Of a stretch of 64,000 bases of DNA, positions 18,186-26,425 are shown piece by piece. Source of the DNA: Bacteroidota bacterium (GTDB lineage Bacteria > Bacteroidota > Bacteroidia > Cytophagales > Cyclobacteriaceae). The translations under genes were made by a program, and so were the position numbers. Numbering within the stretch: position 1 is the stretch's first letter; each line of letters opens with the position of its first letter. The notes under the pieces were generated by a model that worked only from the letters and a program-made list of their open reading frames with translations, searched no databases and was not told where the DNA came from. Location of the stretch: contig JAFEAL010000004.1 in NCBI GenBank assembly GCA_018266435.1, forward strand, positions 186,001-250,000, in the 5' to 3' direction.

Positions 18186-19641
18186 AGTGCTTGATCAGCT
18201 GGCGTACCATTCAGGACAACCGATGTTGTTCAACAGTATGCTATTTCTTGTGTTGTTCACTCTTTTTTATGGAATTTATATTTTACTAAGCCAAACGGAG
18301 AAGCCTAAGTTTATTTTTGTCATTCTTTTTTCTCTTTTCTTTTATTACAAATCAAGTGGATTTTATTTTTTGCTTTTGGTAGCCTCAATAGGGGTTGACT
18401 TTTTTTTAGCACAATGGATAGGCCGGACAAAAAAATATGCTTTTCGTATTTTGCTTCTGGTGGTTAGCCTGATGGCTAATTTGGGCATGTTGGGTTATTT
18501 CAAATACGGCAACCTGATCCATGAATTTTTCAGTTGGTCGGCCGGAATCCCTTTTGAACCGCTGGATATTTTTTTGCCGGTGGGTATTTCTTTCTTCACG
18601 TTTCAATCGCTGAGTTATACTATTGATGTATACCGGGGTCAATTGAAGCCGCTCACTAGTTTTCTCGACTATGCTTTTTTTGTTTCTTTTTTTCCGCAAC
18701 TGGTAGCCGGGCCGATTGTGCGAGCGTCAGATTTTTTACCGCAAATACACCAACCCACATACATTTCAAAAGAAATGTTTGGCCGGGCCGTTTTTTTGAT
18801 TGTGAGCGGATTGTTTAAGAAAGCTGTCATCTCCGATTACATCAGTCTTAATTTTGTAGATCGCATTTTTACGGCACCTACTTTATACAGTGGCCTGGAA
18901 AATTTATTTGGTGTTTACGGATATGCCTTGCAGATCTACTGCGATTTTTCAGGGTATTCGGATATGGCCATTGGTATTGCACTGTTGTTGGACTTTCGGT
19001 TTAAAGAAAATTTTAACGCGCCCTATCAGGCACTGAACATTACTGATTTTTGGAGGAGGTGGCACATCTCTCTTTCTGCGTGGCTGAAAGATTACCTGTA
19101 CATTTCATTAGGCGGAAATCGAAAAGGTAAAATACGAACTTACATTAACCTGATGCTGACAATGCTTTTGGGTGGGTTATGGCATGGAGCGTCTCTTCGA
19201 TTTATGTTGTGGGGTGGGTTTCATGGAGTGGCCCTGGCAGCGCACAAAGCGTTTAGCGCTATAAAGTATTTTCATTTTCCCCGTTTTTCAAAATTCCGGA
19301 GTATGACAAGTGGGGTCTTAACATTTCATTTTGTCTGCTTCTGCTGGATTTTTTTCAGAGCGGATTCAATGGCTACGGCATCATCCATGATTTTGCAAAT
19401 AGTCATTCATTTTTCGCCCCAGGTTTTTATTCAGTTCATCGAGGGGTACAAAACTTCACTCGCATTAATGGCATTGGGGTTTGGGCTTCATTTCTTACCA
19501 CGACAGGTAGAAGATTTTTTTCAGCAAAAGATTGTTGCATCTCCGTTGGTGATTAAAGCGGCAATTTTATTATTCGTGATAGTGATTGTAACCCAGGTAA
19601 AATCGGCCGGGATACAGCCTTTTATTTATTTTCAGTTTTGA
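18163..19641 (+). CDS. MBOAT-family membrane O-acyltransferase (AlgI/PatA-like)
   Basis: A roughly 492-residue polytopic membrane protein. Landmarks of the AlgI/DltB branch are LPVGISFFTFQSLSYTID, FFPQLVAGPI, DFWRRWHISLSAWL and the catalytic His in LLGGLWHGAS. It should carry acyl groups across the inner membrane and hand them to an SGNH partner, here one or both of the upstream proteins. ATG codons at 18163 and 18169, and a GTG at 18157, all lie within the end of the upstream gene. The 18163 start is a choice, not proven. No polysaccharide synthase is nearby, so the polymer is unknown. It ends tail-to-tail with surE, 5 bases apart. Confidence 0.92.
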   Translation: MYMFDIHKVLDQLAYHSGQPMLFNSMLFLVLFTLFYGIYILLSQTEKPKFIFVILFSLFFYYKSSGFYFLLLVASIGVDFFLAQWIGRTKKYAFRILLLVVSLMANLGMLGYFKYGNLIHEFFSWSAGIPFEPLDIFLPVGISFFTFQSLSYTIDVYRGQLKPLTSFLDYAFFVSFFPQLVAGPIVRASDFLPQIHQPTYISKEMFGRAVFLIVSGLFKKAVISDYISLNFVDRIFTAPTLYSGLENLFGVYGYALQIYCDFSGYSDMAIGIALLLDFRFKENFNAPYQALNITDFWRRWHISLSAWLKDYLYISLGGNRKGKIRTYINLMLTMLLGGLWHGASLRFMLWGGFHGVALAAHKAFSAIKYFHFPRFSKFRSMTSGVLTFHFVCFCWIFFRADSMATASSMILQIVIHFSPQVFIQFIEGYKTSLALMALGFGLHFLPRQVEDFFQQKIVASPLVIKAAILLFVIVIVTQVKSAGIQPFIYFQF

Positions 19642-19646
19642 GTAAA

Positions 19647-20426
19647 TCACTTTAAAAAATCCCACTCTTCGTTGATGATGCGAATGGCTTGGTGTGCGGT
19701 AAGATCAAACTGGCAGGGCACCACCGAAACATAATTATTGGCAATGGCCCACTCATCGTTGTCTTCACCTTTATCGAAGTTTACAAAATTGCCAGTCATC
19801 CAAAAATAACTACGGCCGTTGGGGTCAAACCGCTGATCAAATTCTTCTACCCATTTTGCATTGGCCTGCCGGCAAATGCGCACTCCTTTGATGGCTTCAT
19901 TTCTTCTGGGAGGGAAATTTACATTTAGAGCGGTGCCCCGGGGCAATTTTTTCTTTAAGACTTGTTGCGTAATTTTTTTTAGAAATGATGTGGTATGCGA
20001 AAAATCAGCCTGGTGGCTGTAGTCGCACAACGAAAACCCAATGGCAGGTGTTCCTTCGATGGCTCCTTCAATAGCCGCTGACATGGTGCCTGAATACAAC
20101 ACGCTGATGGACGTGTTGCTTCCGTGGTTGATGCCGCTCACCACTACATCGGGTTGGCGTTGGTCTTTCAATACAAAATGCCGGGCCATCTTAACACAAT
20201 CGGCCGGAGTGCCACTGCATTCAAAAGCTCTCACACCGTCAAAAATTGAGGACTCAGTTAAACGTAAGGTGTCACCTACGGTGATAGCATGCCCCATGCC
20301 CGATTGTGGGCGGTTGGGGGCCACCACTAATACCTCGCCCAGTTCTTTCATGACGTGTACCAGGTGAAAAATACCTCGCGAAGTGATGCCATCATCATTG
20401 GAAACTAAAATCAGTGGTTTGTGCAT
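19647..20426 (-). CDS. surE: 5'/3'-nucleotidase SurE
   Basis: A 259-residue metal-dependent nucleoside monophosphate phosphatase. The N-terminal SNDDGITSRG holds the metal-binding Asp pair (Asp11, Asp12); RPQSGMGHAIT contributes a Ser ligand and SGINHGSN the Asn ligand; YSGTMSAAIEG is a SurE hallmark. Length matches the family (about 250). It is last in the minus-strand run dnaG-ribBA-unknown-surE, 2 bases after the previous stop. SurE is thought to clear nucleotides under stress; the link with riboflavin synthesis here is only positional. Confidence 0.96.
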   Translation of the reverse strand: MHKPLILVSNDDGITSRGIFHLVHVMKELGEVLVVAPNRPQSGMGHAITVGDTLRLTESSIFDGVRAFECSGTPADCVKMARHFVLKDQRQPDVVVSGINHGSNTSISVLYSGTMSAAIEGAIEGTPAIGFSLCDYSHQADFSHTTSFLKKITQQVLKKKLPRGTALNVNFPPRRNEAIKGVRICRQANAKWVEEFDQRFDPNGRSYFWMTGNFVNFDKGEDNDEWAIANNYVSVVPCQFDLTAHQAIRIINEEWDFLK

Positions 20427-20428
20427 AG

Positions 20429-21061
20429 TTATTTAGGGAAGAAGGTGTTGTAGTAATCAATAATTTGCTTGACATCATACTTGCGGTCAAAGTCTAACCG
20501 GTTTCCTTTGGCAAAGGCGTGTACTTCGGTTTCTTTGGTTCGCATTAAGTCAAGCCAATCAGATTTTTTTCCTGTAAAGGATTCGATAACTCCGTTTTCT
20601 TTAAGTAAAAAGTAGGTATCCACCAGCACCAGTCGGTTTACGTATCCTCCATAAGAAAAAGGGGAGTAGGTGTACGAACGGTATTCCAGTTTTTCGCGGG
20701 TGAGTACCGTGATTTTTCCTTCGGTAAGCAATTCAAAAAAAACAGGGGTTTTATACCCACCGGTAGAGGAGTAGGGCAATGAATAAAACTGACGGTAACG
20801 CTTGTAGTATTGATCAAAGATTTCGAAGAACAACACTTTTCGGGCACTAAAACTTTCCAGCCGGTTGGCGTGCCTCACCTGAAGTAAATCCTGCAAGTCG
20901 TATTTAATGTTGCCGCGTAGGGTATCGCCTGTGTCTAAAACTAATTTTCCATCGTGCCATAAATCAAATGGAAATTTTTGCTGACTGGGTACGTAATTAC
21001 CGTACTGGCCATAAATGGTTTTAAAGGTGAAAAAAAATGATACGATTAAAAGTAGTCTCAT
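20429..21061 (-). CDS. Exported protein of unknown function between ribBA and surE
   Basis: A 210-residue protein with a short signal peptide (MRLLLIVSFFFTF..., likely cut after IYGQ at about residue 19). The mature part starts with a beta-rich domain (KLVLDTGDTLRGNIKYDLQ), followed by Tyr-rich strands and a C-terminal helical part ending in KQIIDYYNTFFPK. The layout (a DGDT-like strand, a region on gene expression or material state, then a helical tail) resembles generic secreted Bacteroidota proteins of unassigned family. Its ATG directly abuts the ribBA stop (TAAATG), so it is co-translated. No enzyme motif is seen. Function unknown. Confidence 0.75.
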   Translation of the reverse strand: MRLLLIVSFFFTFKTIYGQYGNYVPSQQKFPFDLWHDGKLVLDTGDTLRGNIKYDLQDLLQVRHANRLESFSARKVLFFEIFDQYYKRYRQFYSLPYSSTGGYKTPVFFELLTEGKITVLTREKLEYRSYTYSPFSYGGYVNRLVLVDTYFLLKENGVIESFTGKKSDWLDLMRTKETEVHAFAKGNRLDFDRKYDVKQIIDYYNTFFPK

Positions 21062-22279
21062 TTATTTTTTTAAAATCAGGTGCCCTAATTTATCGCGCTT
21101 GGTCATCAGGTATTTTTCGTTGTGTGGGTTAGGCGAAATTTCAATCGAAATGTTTTCAACGATCTCTAATCCGTAACCCATAAGGCCAATTCTTTTCTTG
21201 GGATTGTTGGTGATCAGCCTGATTTTAGAGACGCCCAGATCATGTAAGATCTGCGCTCCGATTCCGTAGTCGCGGTGATCCATTTCAAAACCCAGTTGCA
21301 GGTTTGCTTCTACTGTATCCAATCCTTGTTCTTGTAGTTTATAAGCTTTTAGTTTATTGAGTAACCCAATGCCGCGGCCTTCTTGTTTCATGTACAGCAC
21401 TACGCCTTTTCCTTCTTTCTCTACCATCATCATGGCGTTGTGAAGTTGTGATCCGCAATCGCAGCGGCACGATCCGAAAATATCTCCGGTTACACACGAA
21501 GAGTGAACGCGAACCATTACCGGCTCATTTTTTTCCCAGGTTCCTTTAACGAGGGCTAAGTGAATTTCTTGTGTAGCGGCTTCTTCATAAGCGATCAGTT
21601 TAAAATCACCGTAGGTGGTAGGCATGTTCACTTCGGTTTGCCGTTTGATCTGGCTTTCCGTTTTCATGCGGTAAGCAATCAGGTCTTTGATGGTGATGAG
21701 TTTCAGGTCAAACTTGTCGGCCACTTTGCGCAAATCAGGCAGGCGTGCCATGGTTCCGTCTTCGTTCATGATTTCTACCAACACCCCGGCAGGTCTAAAG
21801 CCCGCAAGTTTAGCCAGATCGATGGCGGCTTCGGTGTGGCCACTCCTGCGGAGTACGCCTTCCTTTTTCGCTTTCAACGGAAAGATGTGGCCTGGTTTTC
21901 CGAGTTCTTCGGGTTGGGTTTCCGGATCAACCAATGCTTTAATGGTTTTGAACCGGTCGTGTGCCGAGATGCCCGTGGTACACCCGTGACCGATCAGGTC
22001 AATGGAAACGGTAAACGGAGTTTCAAACACGGCCGTATTTTTTCCTACCATCAAATCCAGTTTTAATTCTTCGCACCGGCTTTCGATCAGCGGGGCGCAG
22101 ATCAGCCCTCGCCCTTCTTTCGACATGAAGTTTACAATTTCGGGCGTGATGCATTCTGCTGCGCAAATGAAGTCACCTTCGTTTTCTCGATCTTCATCGT
22201 CTACCACAATCACCAGCTTGCCGTTGCGAATAGCGTCAATTGCCGATTCGATGGTGTCTATTTTTATTTTGTTGCTCAT
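21062..22279 (-). CDS. ribBA: Riboflavin synthesis bifunctional RibBA
   Basis: A 405-residue fusion of 3,4-dihydroxy-2-butanone 4-phosphate synthase (about 1-205) and GTP cyclohydrolase II (about 206-405). These supply both precursors of the riboflavin ring. The synthase carries [11 protein letters not shown] (metal and substrate acids) and [14 protein letters not shown]. The cyclohydrolase has [19 protein letters not shown] with the three zinc Cys, and [11 protein letters not shown]. Both halves look intact, so both activities are expected. It lies 45 bases after dnaG and is directly followed by the 210-residue exported protein. No FMN riboswitch is recognisable in that 45-base gap. Confidence 0.97.
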   Translation of the reverse strand: MSNKIKIDTIESAIDAIRNGKLVIVVDDEDRENEGDFICAAECITPEIVNFMSKEGRGLICAPLIESRCEELKLDLMVGKNTAVFETPFTVSIDLIGHGCTTGISAHDRFKTIKALVDPETQPEELGKPGHIFPLKAKKEGVLRRSGHTEAAIDLAKLAGFRPAGVLVEIMNEDGTMARLPDLRKVADKFDLKLITIKDLIAYRMKTESQIKRQTEVNMPTTYGDFKLIAYEEAATQEIHLALVKGTWEKNEPVMVRVHSSCVTGDIFGSCRCDCGSQLHNAMMMVEKEGKGVVLYMKQEGRGIGLLNKLKAYKLQEQGLDTVEANLQLGFEMDHRDYGIGAQILHDLGVSKIRLITNNPKKRIGLMGYGLEIVENISIEISPNPHNEKYLMTKRDKLGHLILKK

Positions 22280-22324
22280 GTTACTTGTTCTTATGCATTA
22301 ATCCTTATGCCTTGCTACTTACTT

Positions 22325-24253
22325 CTACTTTGCCACTACAATTCCCAAATTCCCGGCCAGTTCGCTTTCGGCCTTTTTCAGCTCGGTTTGTATTTCCAAC
22401 GCTTTGTCTAACTCCTCCCAGCTGCCCGATGTTTCGGCAGATTTGACCCGGATCAAATTTTCTTCTATCATTTTTTGTACCACCCGGAATTTCAGTCTCA
22501 ATACATTGGAGAGTGCTGACTTACTTAGTGTATTTTTTTCGTTGGGAATATCTATTTTGAATTTCCCAGACCAATGTGGGCTGACCTCATAGCGAACGGT
22601 AATTAAATCAGAAACAGCCGTCCTCACCGCATCGTTCCCGTCACTCAGAAAATAGTGGCTGCTGATAGGCTGGTGATGGGTAATGGCTGATTTGAGTTTT
22701 TCATAAATTTCTTTGAATACTGGGTTAGAAAATTCCACATCTTCCAGTTCGTTAAATAAAAAATCAGAAAGTTTCAACTCATCAACGGTTTCATCGGCAT
22801 AATTCAAGAGCAGCCTTATGGTTTCGCGCTCCTGGTAATACACCAAACTGAGCGGATCTATTTTTGAGATGGTGCCAATATCCTCAATCGGTTCTACAGG
22901 TTCTTGAACTTCCTGATCGCGTAGTTTTTCTTTTTCATTTTTTCTCCGCTCCTGAACTAAAATTTTATTTAACTCAGTTAGCAGCACCGGCTCACCTATT
23001 TTTAACAGATGACTGGTTTCCTGAATATAAACTGATCGCTTGATTGGGTCAGGGATGACGGCAATGCTCGATACAATTTCTTTGATAGACTCGGCTTTGC
23101 GAATGGGGTCGCCTGCAGCCTCGGCTGCATACAGATTGGCTTTGAATGAAACAAAATCCTGGGTGTTTTTTTTCAGGTAGTTTTGAAACTCGGTGGTTCC
23201 AATTTTTCGCGAAAAACTATCCGGATCTTCACCATCGGGAAAAAGGAGTACACGCACGTTCAGCCCTCCACGCAAAATCATGTCAATACCGCGCAAGGCT
23301 GCTTTGATGCCCGCATTGTCGCCATCAAAAAGAACGGTAATGTTTTCGGTAAATCGGTGGATGAGTTTGATCTGGTTTTCAGTAAGAGCCGTACCACTGG
23401 ATGCCACCACATTTTCTACATTGGCCTGGTGCATGGAGATGACATCGGTGTAACCTTCTACCAAATAACATACATCGTCCTTGCGAATGGCGTTTTTCGC
23501 CTGGTATAACCCATAGAGCACATCACTCTTGTGATAAATTTCGGTTTCGGGCGAGTTGATGTACTTTGGCTGGTTCTTGTCTTTGCTCAACATTCGCGCA
23601 CCGAAAGCCACCACTTTTCCGGCCAGTCCGTGAACGGGAAAAATTACCCTTCCGCGAAACCGGTCGTAACTGGAGCCATCTTCTTTTTTTACGACAAGAC
23701 CTGTTTTTTCAAGAAGATCTTTGTTGTAACCTTTGGCAACAGCTTCGTGGCTGAAATTTTCCCATCCTTCAAGCGCATAACCCAGTTCAAATTTTTCGAG
23801 CGTTCGGTCATTGAACCCGCGCTCACGAAAATAGCTCAGGCCAATGCTTTGGCCTTCTTCCGAATGGATCAGGTTGTTCTTGTAATACTCCTTGGCAAAG
23901 TTCATCAAAATGTAGAGAGACTCGCGCTCGCTTTGTTCTTCTGCCGATTCTGATGAGGTCTTATCTTCTTTAATTTCAATGCCGTACTTTTTGGCAAGGT
24001 AGCGGATGGCCTCAGCATAGGTCATCTTCTCGTGCTCCATTACAAAGGTAAACGCATCACCACCTTTGCCGCTGCTGAAGTCTTTAAAAATACCCTTGGC
24101 AGGAACCACAAAAAATGAAGGTGTTTTTTCGTTGTTGAACGGACTGAGTCCCCTGAAATTCTGCCCTGATTTTTTCAATGACACAAAATCGCTTACCACA
24201 TCGTAAATGTCGAGACGGTTTTTTATTTCATCTATCGTTTCGCGGGAGATCAA
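22325..24253 (-). CDS. dnaG: DNA primase DnaG with degenerate zinc-finger domain
   Basis: A 642-residue replication primase. The order is standard: N-terminal CHC2 fold (about 30-95), catalytic core with TOPRIM (VEGYTDVISMHQ and LFDGDNAG), then a helical C-terminal helicase-binding region. In the CHC2 fold the four zinc ligands are gone: the expected Cys-His-Cys-Cys positions are Ser37, Asn40, Asp58 and Ser61, while the flanking NEKTPSFF and GKGGDAF remain. The start is a TTG at 24253; no ATG precedes the conserved region, and a strong promoter lies only about 11 bases upstream of it. First gene of the run with ribBA. Confidence 0.95.
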   Translation of the reverse strand: MISRETIDEIKNRLDIYDVVSDFVSLKKSGQNFRGLSPFNNEKTPSFFVVPAKGIFKDFSSGKGGDAFTFVMEHEKMTYAEAIRYLAKKYGIEIKEDKTSSESAEEQSERESLYILMNFAKEYYKNNLIHSEEGQSIGLSYFRERGFNDRTLEKFELGYALEGWENFSHEAVAKGYNKDLLEKTGLVVKKEDGSSYDRFRGRVIFPVHGLAGKVVAFGARMLSKDKNQPKYINSPETEIYHKSDVLYGLYQAKNAIRKDDVCYLVEGYTDVISMHQANVENVVASSGTALTENQIKLIHRFTENITVLFDGDNAGIKAALRGIDMILRGGLNVRVLLFPDGEDPDSFSRKIGTTEFQNYLKKNTQDFVSFKANLYAAEAAGDPIRKAESIKEIVSSIAVIPDPIKRSVYIQETSHLLKIGEPVLLTELNKILVQERRKNEKEKLRDQEVQEPVEPIEDIGTISKIDPLSLVYYQERETIRLLLNYADETVDELKLSDFLFNELEDVEFSNPVFKEIYEKLKSAITHHQPISSHYFLSDGNDAVRTAVSDLITVRYEVSPHWSGKFKIDIPNEKNTLSKSALSNVLRLKFRVVQKMIEENLIRVKSAETSGSWEELDKALEIQTELKKAESELAGNLGIVVAK

Positions 24254-24270
24254 AAAGAAAAATTATAGAG

Positions 24271-24301
24271 CAAAGATAACGGTTGGCTTGGCGTGAGCCA
24301 A
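24271..24301 (-). promoter_or_regulatory. dnaG promoter overlapping a hairpin
   Basis: Minus strand: TTGG (24301-24298) and TATCTTTG (24278-24271), an exact -7 match 20 bases after the TTG. The start site is near 24264, so the leader is about 11 bases. The -33 element lies inside an inverted repeat, GGTTGGCT (24281-24288) with AGCCAACC (24296-24303), which may be the end of the upstream CAP gene's transcript or an operator. Confidence 0.55.
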
Positions 24302-24337
24302 CCTGATCAGAGGTTGTGGAAGGATTGTGTAAATTAA

Positions 24338-24886
24338 TCAATAGGCCTTTTGCCCCAAATAATTGCCGGCTGGGTCGTAATTAGCCACAATAATAATTGC
24401 CCCTTCTTTGCAGACAGCCTGTGCCATGCCCACACTTGCGGTATTCTTCCAAACCATTTGTGTGTAATGACCTGTTTTATGGTAATTTGATTGGCTGATG
24501 GCTTCGTGGTGATAGTCTTTAATTTCATCGTACCACCGCTGGCATGCATTTAACACCGTGAACGAATCGGAATCGCTTCCCCAATAAATATTTTCTCCGT
24601 GTACTTGTTTCCATTTTCCATCGTGTGGGCGGTGCATCATTTCGCAGGTAGTTTCAGCCAGGTGGTCGGCCCAAGCTTGTGCGTAGGCTGCCAACTCGCG
24701 GCTCCACTCCAGCGGAGGCGAGTTTACTTCCTGGCGCGCTTTGTTATGAAAATCCAAGGCAGCCTGTGCATCTTTTTGAGGTATTTTTGAACCGGTGGCG
24801 ACCGGAACGGTTTGGCCTGCAAGATACCCGGCCGGGAAAAATAATGCCAGCAAGATGAACTGGATTGTGGAGTGAATCATGGGCAT
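24338..24886 (-). CDS. Exported CAP/SCP-domain (PR-1-like) protein
   Basis: A 182-residue protein with a signal peptide (hydrophobic run at 8-23, likely cut near AGQT) and one CAP domain. Family motifs: FHNKARQEVNSPPLEWS at the start of the domain, WADHLAETTCEMMHR with a CAP cavity His, HGENIYWG with the Glu and the sequence NIY, and GHYTQMVWKNTASVGMA, the CAP signature carrying the second His. The cavity His/Glu set is complete. Bacterial CAP proteins are secreted and mostly of unknown role. It is divergently transcribed from the Mrp ATPase; the 74-base gap has no certain promoter. Confidence 0.93.
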   Translation of the reverse strand: MPMIHSTIQFILLALFFPAGYLAGQTVPVATGSKIPQKDAQAALDFHNKARQEVNSPPLEWSRELAAYAQAWADHLAETTCEMMHRPHDGKWKQVHGENIYWGSDSDSFTVLNACQRWYDEIKDYHHEAISQSNYHKTGHYTQMVWKNTASVGMAQAVCKEGAIIIVANYDPAGNYLGQKAY

Positions 24887-24960
24887 GGTTTTTTACAGCA
24901 AGTTACATTTTCTGCCTACCTTGCGAACCATTTTTTGTCAAATTAGTTATAGAAGATATC

Positions 24961-26058
24961 ATGGCTTTTACACAATCTCAAATTTTACAAGCTCTTGGCA
25001 CCGTTCACGATCCTGATCTGAAAAAAGATTTGGTTACGCTGGGTATGGTGAAAGACATATTGGTTTCTGAAAACAAGGTTTCTTTTACGGTTGTACTCAC
25101 TACACCGGCTTGTCCGCTCAAAGAAAAAATCAGGCAAGATTGCGAAGAGGCGGTGCAAAAAGTGACAGGCGATAAGGTGCAGGTTGATATCCACATGACG
25201 TCTTCGGTTACCTCGCTGCGCGACAATGTGCAGTTGCTCACTGGTGTAAAAAATATAGTTGCCATTGCCTCCGGAAAAGGTGGCGTAGGTAAGTCAACCG
25301 TTACCACTAATTTAGCCGTAGCCCTTGCGCAGGCAGGTGCGAAGGTGGGTCTGATTGATGCTGATATTTTCGGACCGTCCATTCCGGTAATGTTTAACTG
25401 CGAGCGCGAGCAGCCTGAAGTAAAAGTGGTAAATGGAAAAAACATTATCATACCGCTGCAACAATACGGTGTGAAATTGCTATCCATAGGTTTTTTAACA
25501 CCACCCGAAAGTGCCATTGTGTGGCGCGGGCCGATGGCCAGCTCTGCGTTACGACAATTTATTGGCGATGCCGAATGGGGCGAACTTGATTATTTATTGA
25601 TTGACCTTCCGCCCGGCACCAGCGATATTCATCTGACATTGGTCCAGACTGTTCCGGTTACCGGAGCTGTGATTGTTACTACGCCACAAAAAGTGGCGCT
25701 GGCCGATGCCACCAAAGGCCTGGTTATGTTTAAACAGCCGCAAATCAATGTGCCGGTATTAGGCGTAGTAGAAAACATGGCATATTTCACACCCGAAGAA
25801 CTGCCAGACAACAAGTACTTTATTTTTGGAGAAGGTGGAGGAAGAAATCTGGCCGAAAAATTTGGTGTACCCTTGTTGGGACAAATTCCGTTGGTGCAAA
25901 GCATTCGCGAAAGCGGAGACAGCGGGCTGCCCGCTATTATGAAAGAAGGAAATACTGCTGTGGCTTTCCGAGAGTTGGCTGAGAGCCTGGCGCGCCAGAT
26001 TGCCATAAGAAATGCTACCTTTGCCTCGACTAAAAAAGTTGAACTCGTCAACGGATGA
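24961..26058 (+). CDS. mrp: Mrp/ApbC-type P-loop ATPase (Fe-S cluster carrier)
   Basis: A 365-residue protein. Residues 5-85 are a MIP18/DUF59 domain (LGTVHDPDLKKDLVTLGMV) with Cys51 in the TTPACPL segment; 97-355 is a MinD-like ATPase with the deviant Walker A GKGGVGKS at 105-112, DADIFGPSIP and LIDLPPGTSD. Family members move Fe-S clusters to target proteins. The CxxC motif that many ApbC proteins carry after VVENM is absent here, replaced by AYFTPEELPDNKY. The ATG at 24961 is chosen because the DUF59 domain starts directly after it. The next gene's ATG overlaps its stop. Confidence 0.93.
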   Translation: MAFTQSQILQALGTVHDPDLKKDLVTLGMVKDILVSENKVSFTVVLTTPACPLKEKIRQDCEEAVQKVTGDKVQVDIHMTSSVTSLRDNVQLLTGVKNIVAIASGKGGVGKSTVTTNLAVALAQAGAKVGLIDADIFGPSIPVMFNCEREQPEVKVVNGKNIIIPLQQYGVKLLSIGFLTPPESAIVWRGPMASSALRQFIGDAEWGELDYLLIDLPPGTSDIHLTLVQTVPVTGAVIVTTPQKVALADATKGLVMFKQPQINVPVLGVVENMAYFTPEELPDNKYFIFGEGGGRNLAEKFGVPLLGQIPLVQSIRESGDSGLPAIMKEGNTAVAFRELAESLARQIAIRNATFASTKKVELVNG

Positions 26059-26315
26059 ACACACTCGATTTAACCACTAAAGAATTAACCCGTAAAGTCG
26101 AGGACTCGCTCGATAGCATTCGGCCTTACCTGGAAGCCGATGGAGGTAATATCCGCGTGTTGGAAGTAACCAGTGATAACATACTGAGACTCGAGTTTGT
26201 AGGCAACTGTGGTTCTTGCCCCATGTCAACCATGACCTTTAAAGCCGGAGTGGAAGAAGCCGTGAAGAGGCTCGTGCCCGAGATCAAAGCCATTGAGGTA
26301 ACCAATCTTATTTAA
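26055..26315 (+). CDS. NifU-type iron-sulfur scaffold domain protein
   Basis: An 86-residue protein that is a single NifU C-terminal (Nfu) domain. It shows SIRPYLEADGGNIRVLEV, the typical Nfu N-terminus, and the cluster-binding CxxC in GNCGSCPMSTMTFK. Such proteins assemble or carry a 4Fe-4S cluster as dimers through this motif. Its ATG overlaps the Mrp stop (ATGA), so it is made together with the Mrp ATPase. The two likely form a handoff pair, with this scaffold supplying the cluster; that step is inference. Confidence 0.95.
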   Translation: MNTLDLTTKELTRKVEDSLDSIRPYLEADGGNIRVLEVTSDNILRLEFVGNCGSCPMSTMTFKAGVEEAVKRLVPEIKAIEVTNLI

Positions 26316-26425
26316 TTTTTTTATGAGCAAGCCGGGCTGCCTATCAGGCGGCTCTGTGTGTATTAAACTTACCTTTCTGCCGTTAGTCTAATTTACTTTC
26401 AATCGTTAGAGGTATCTTGCGCATT

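Noticed and set aside
22280..22324. FMN riboswitch before ribBA
   Set aside because: The gap is only 45 bases, too short for an FMN aptamer, and no matching conserved segments are present.
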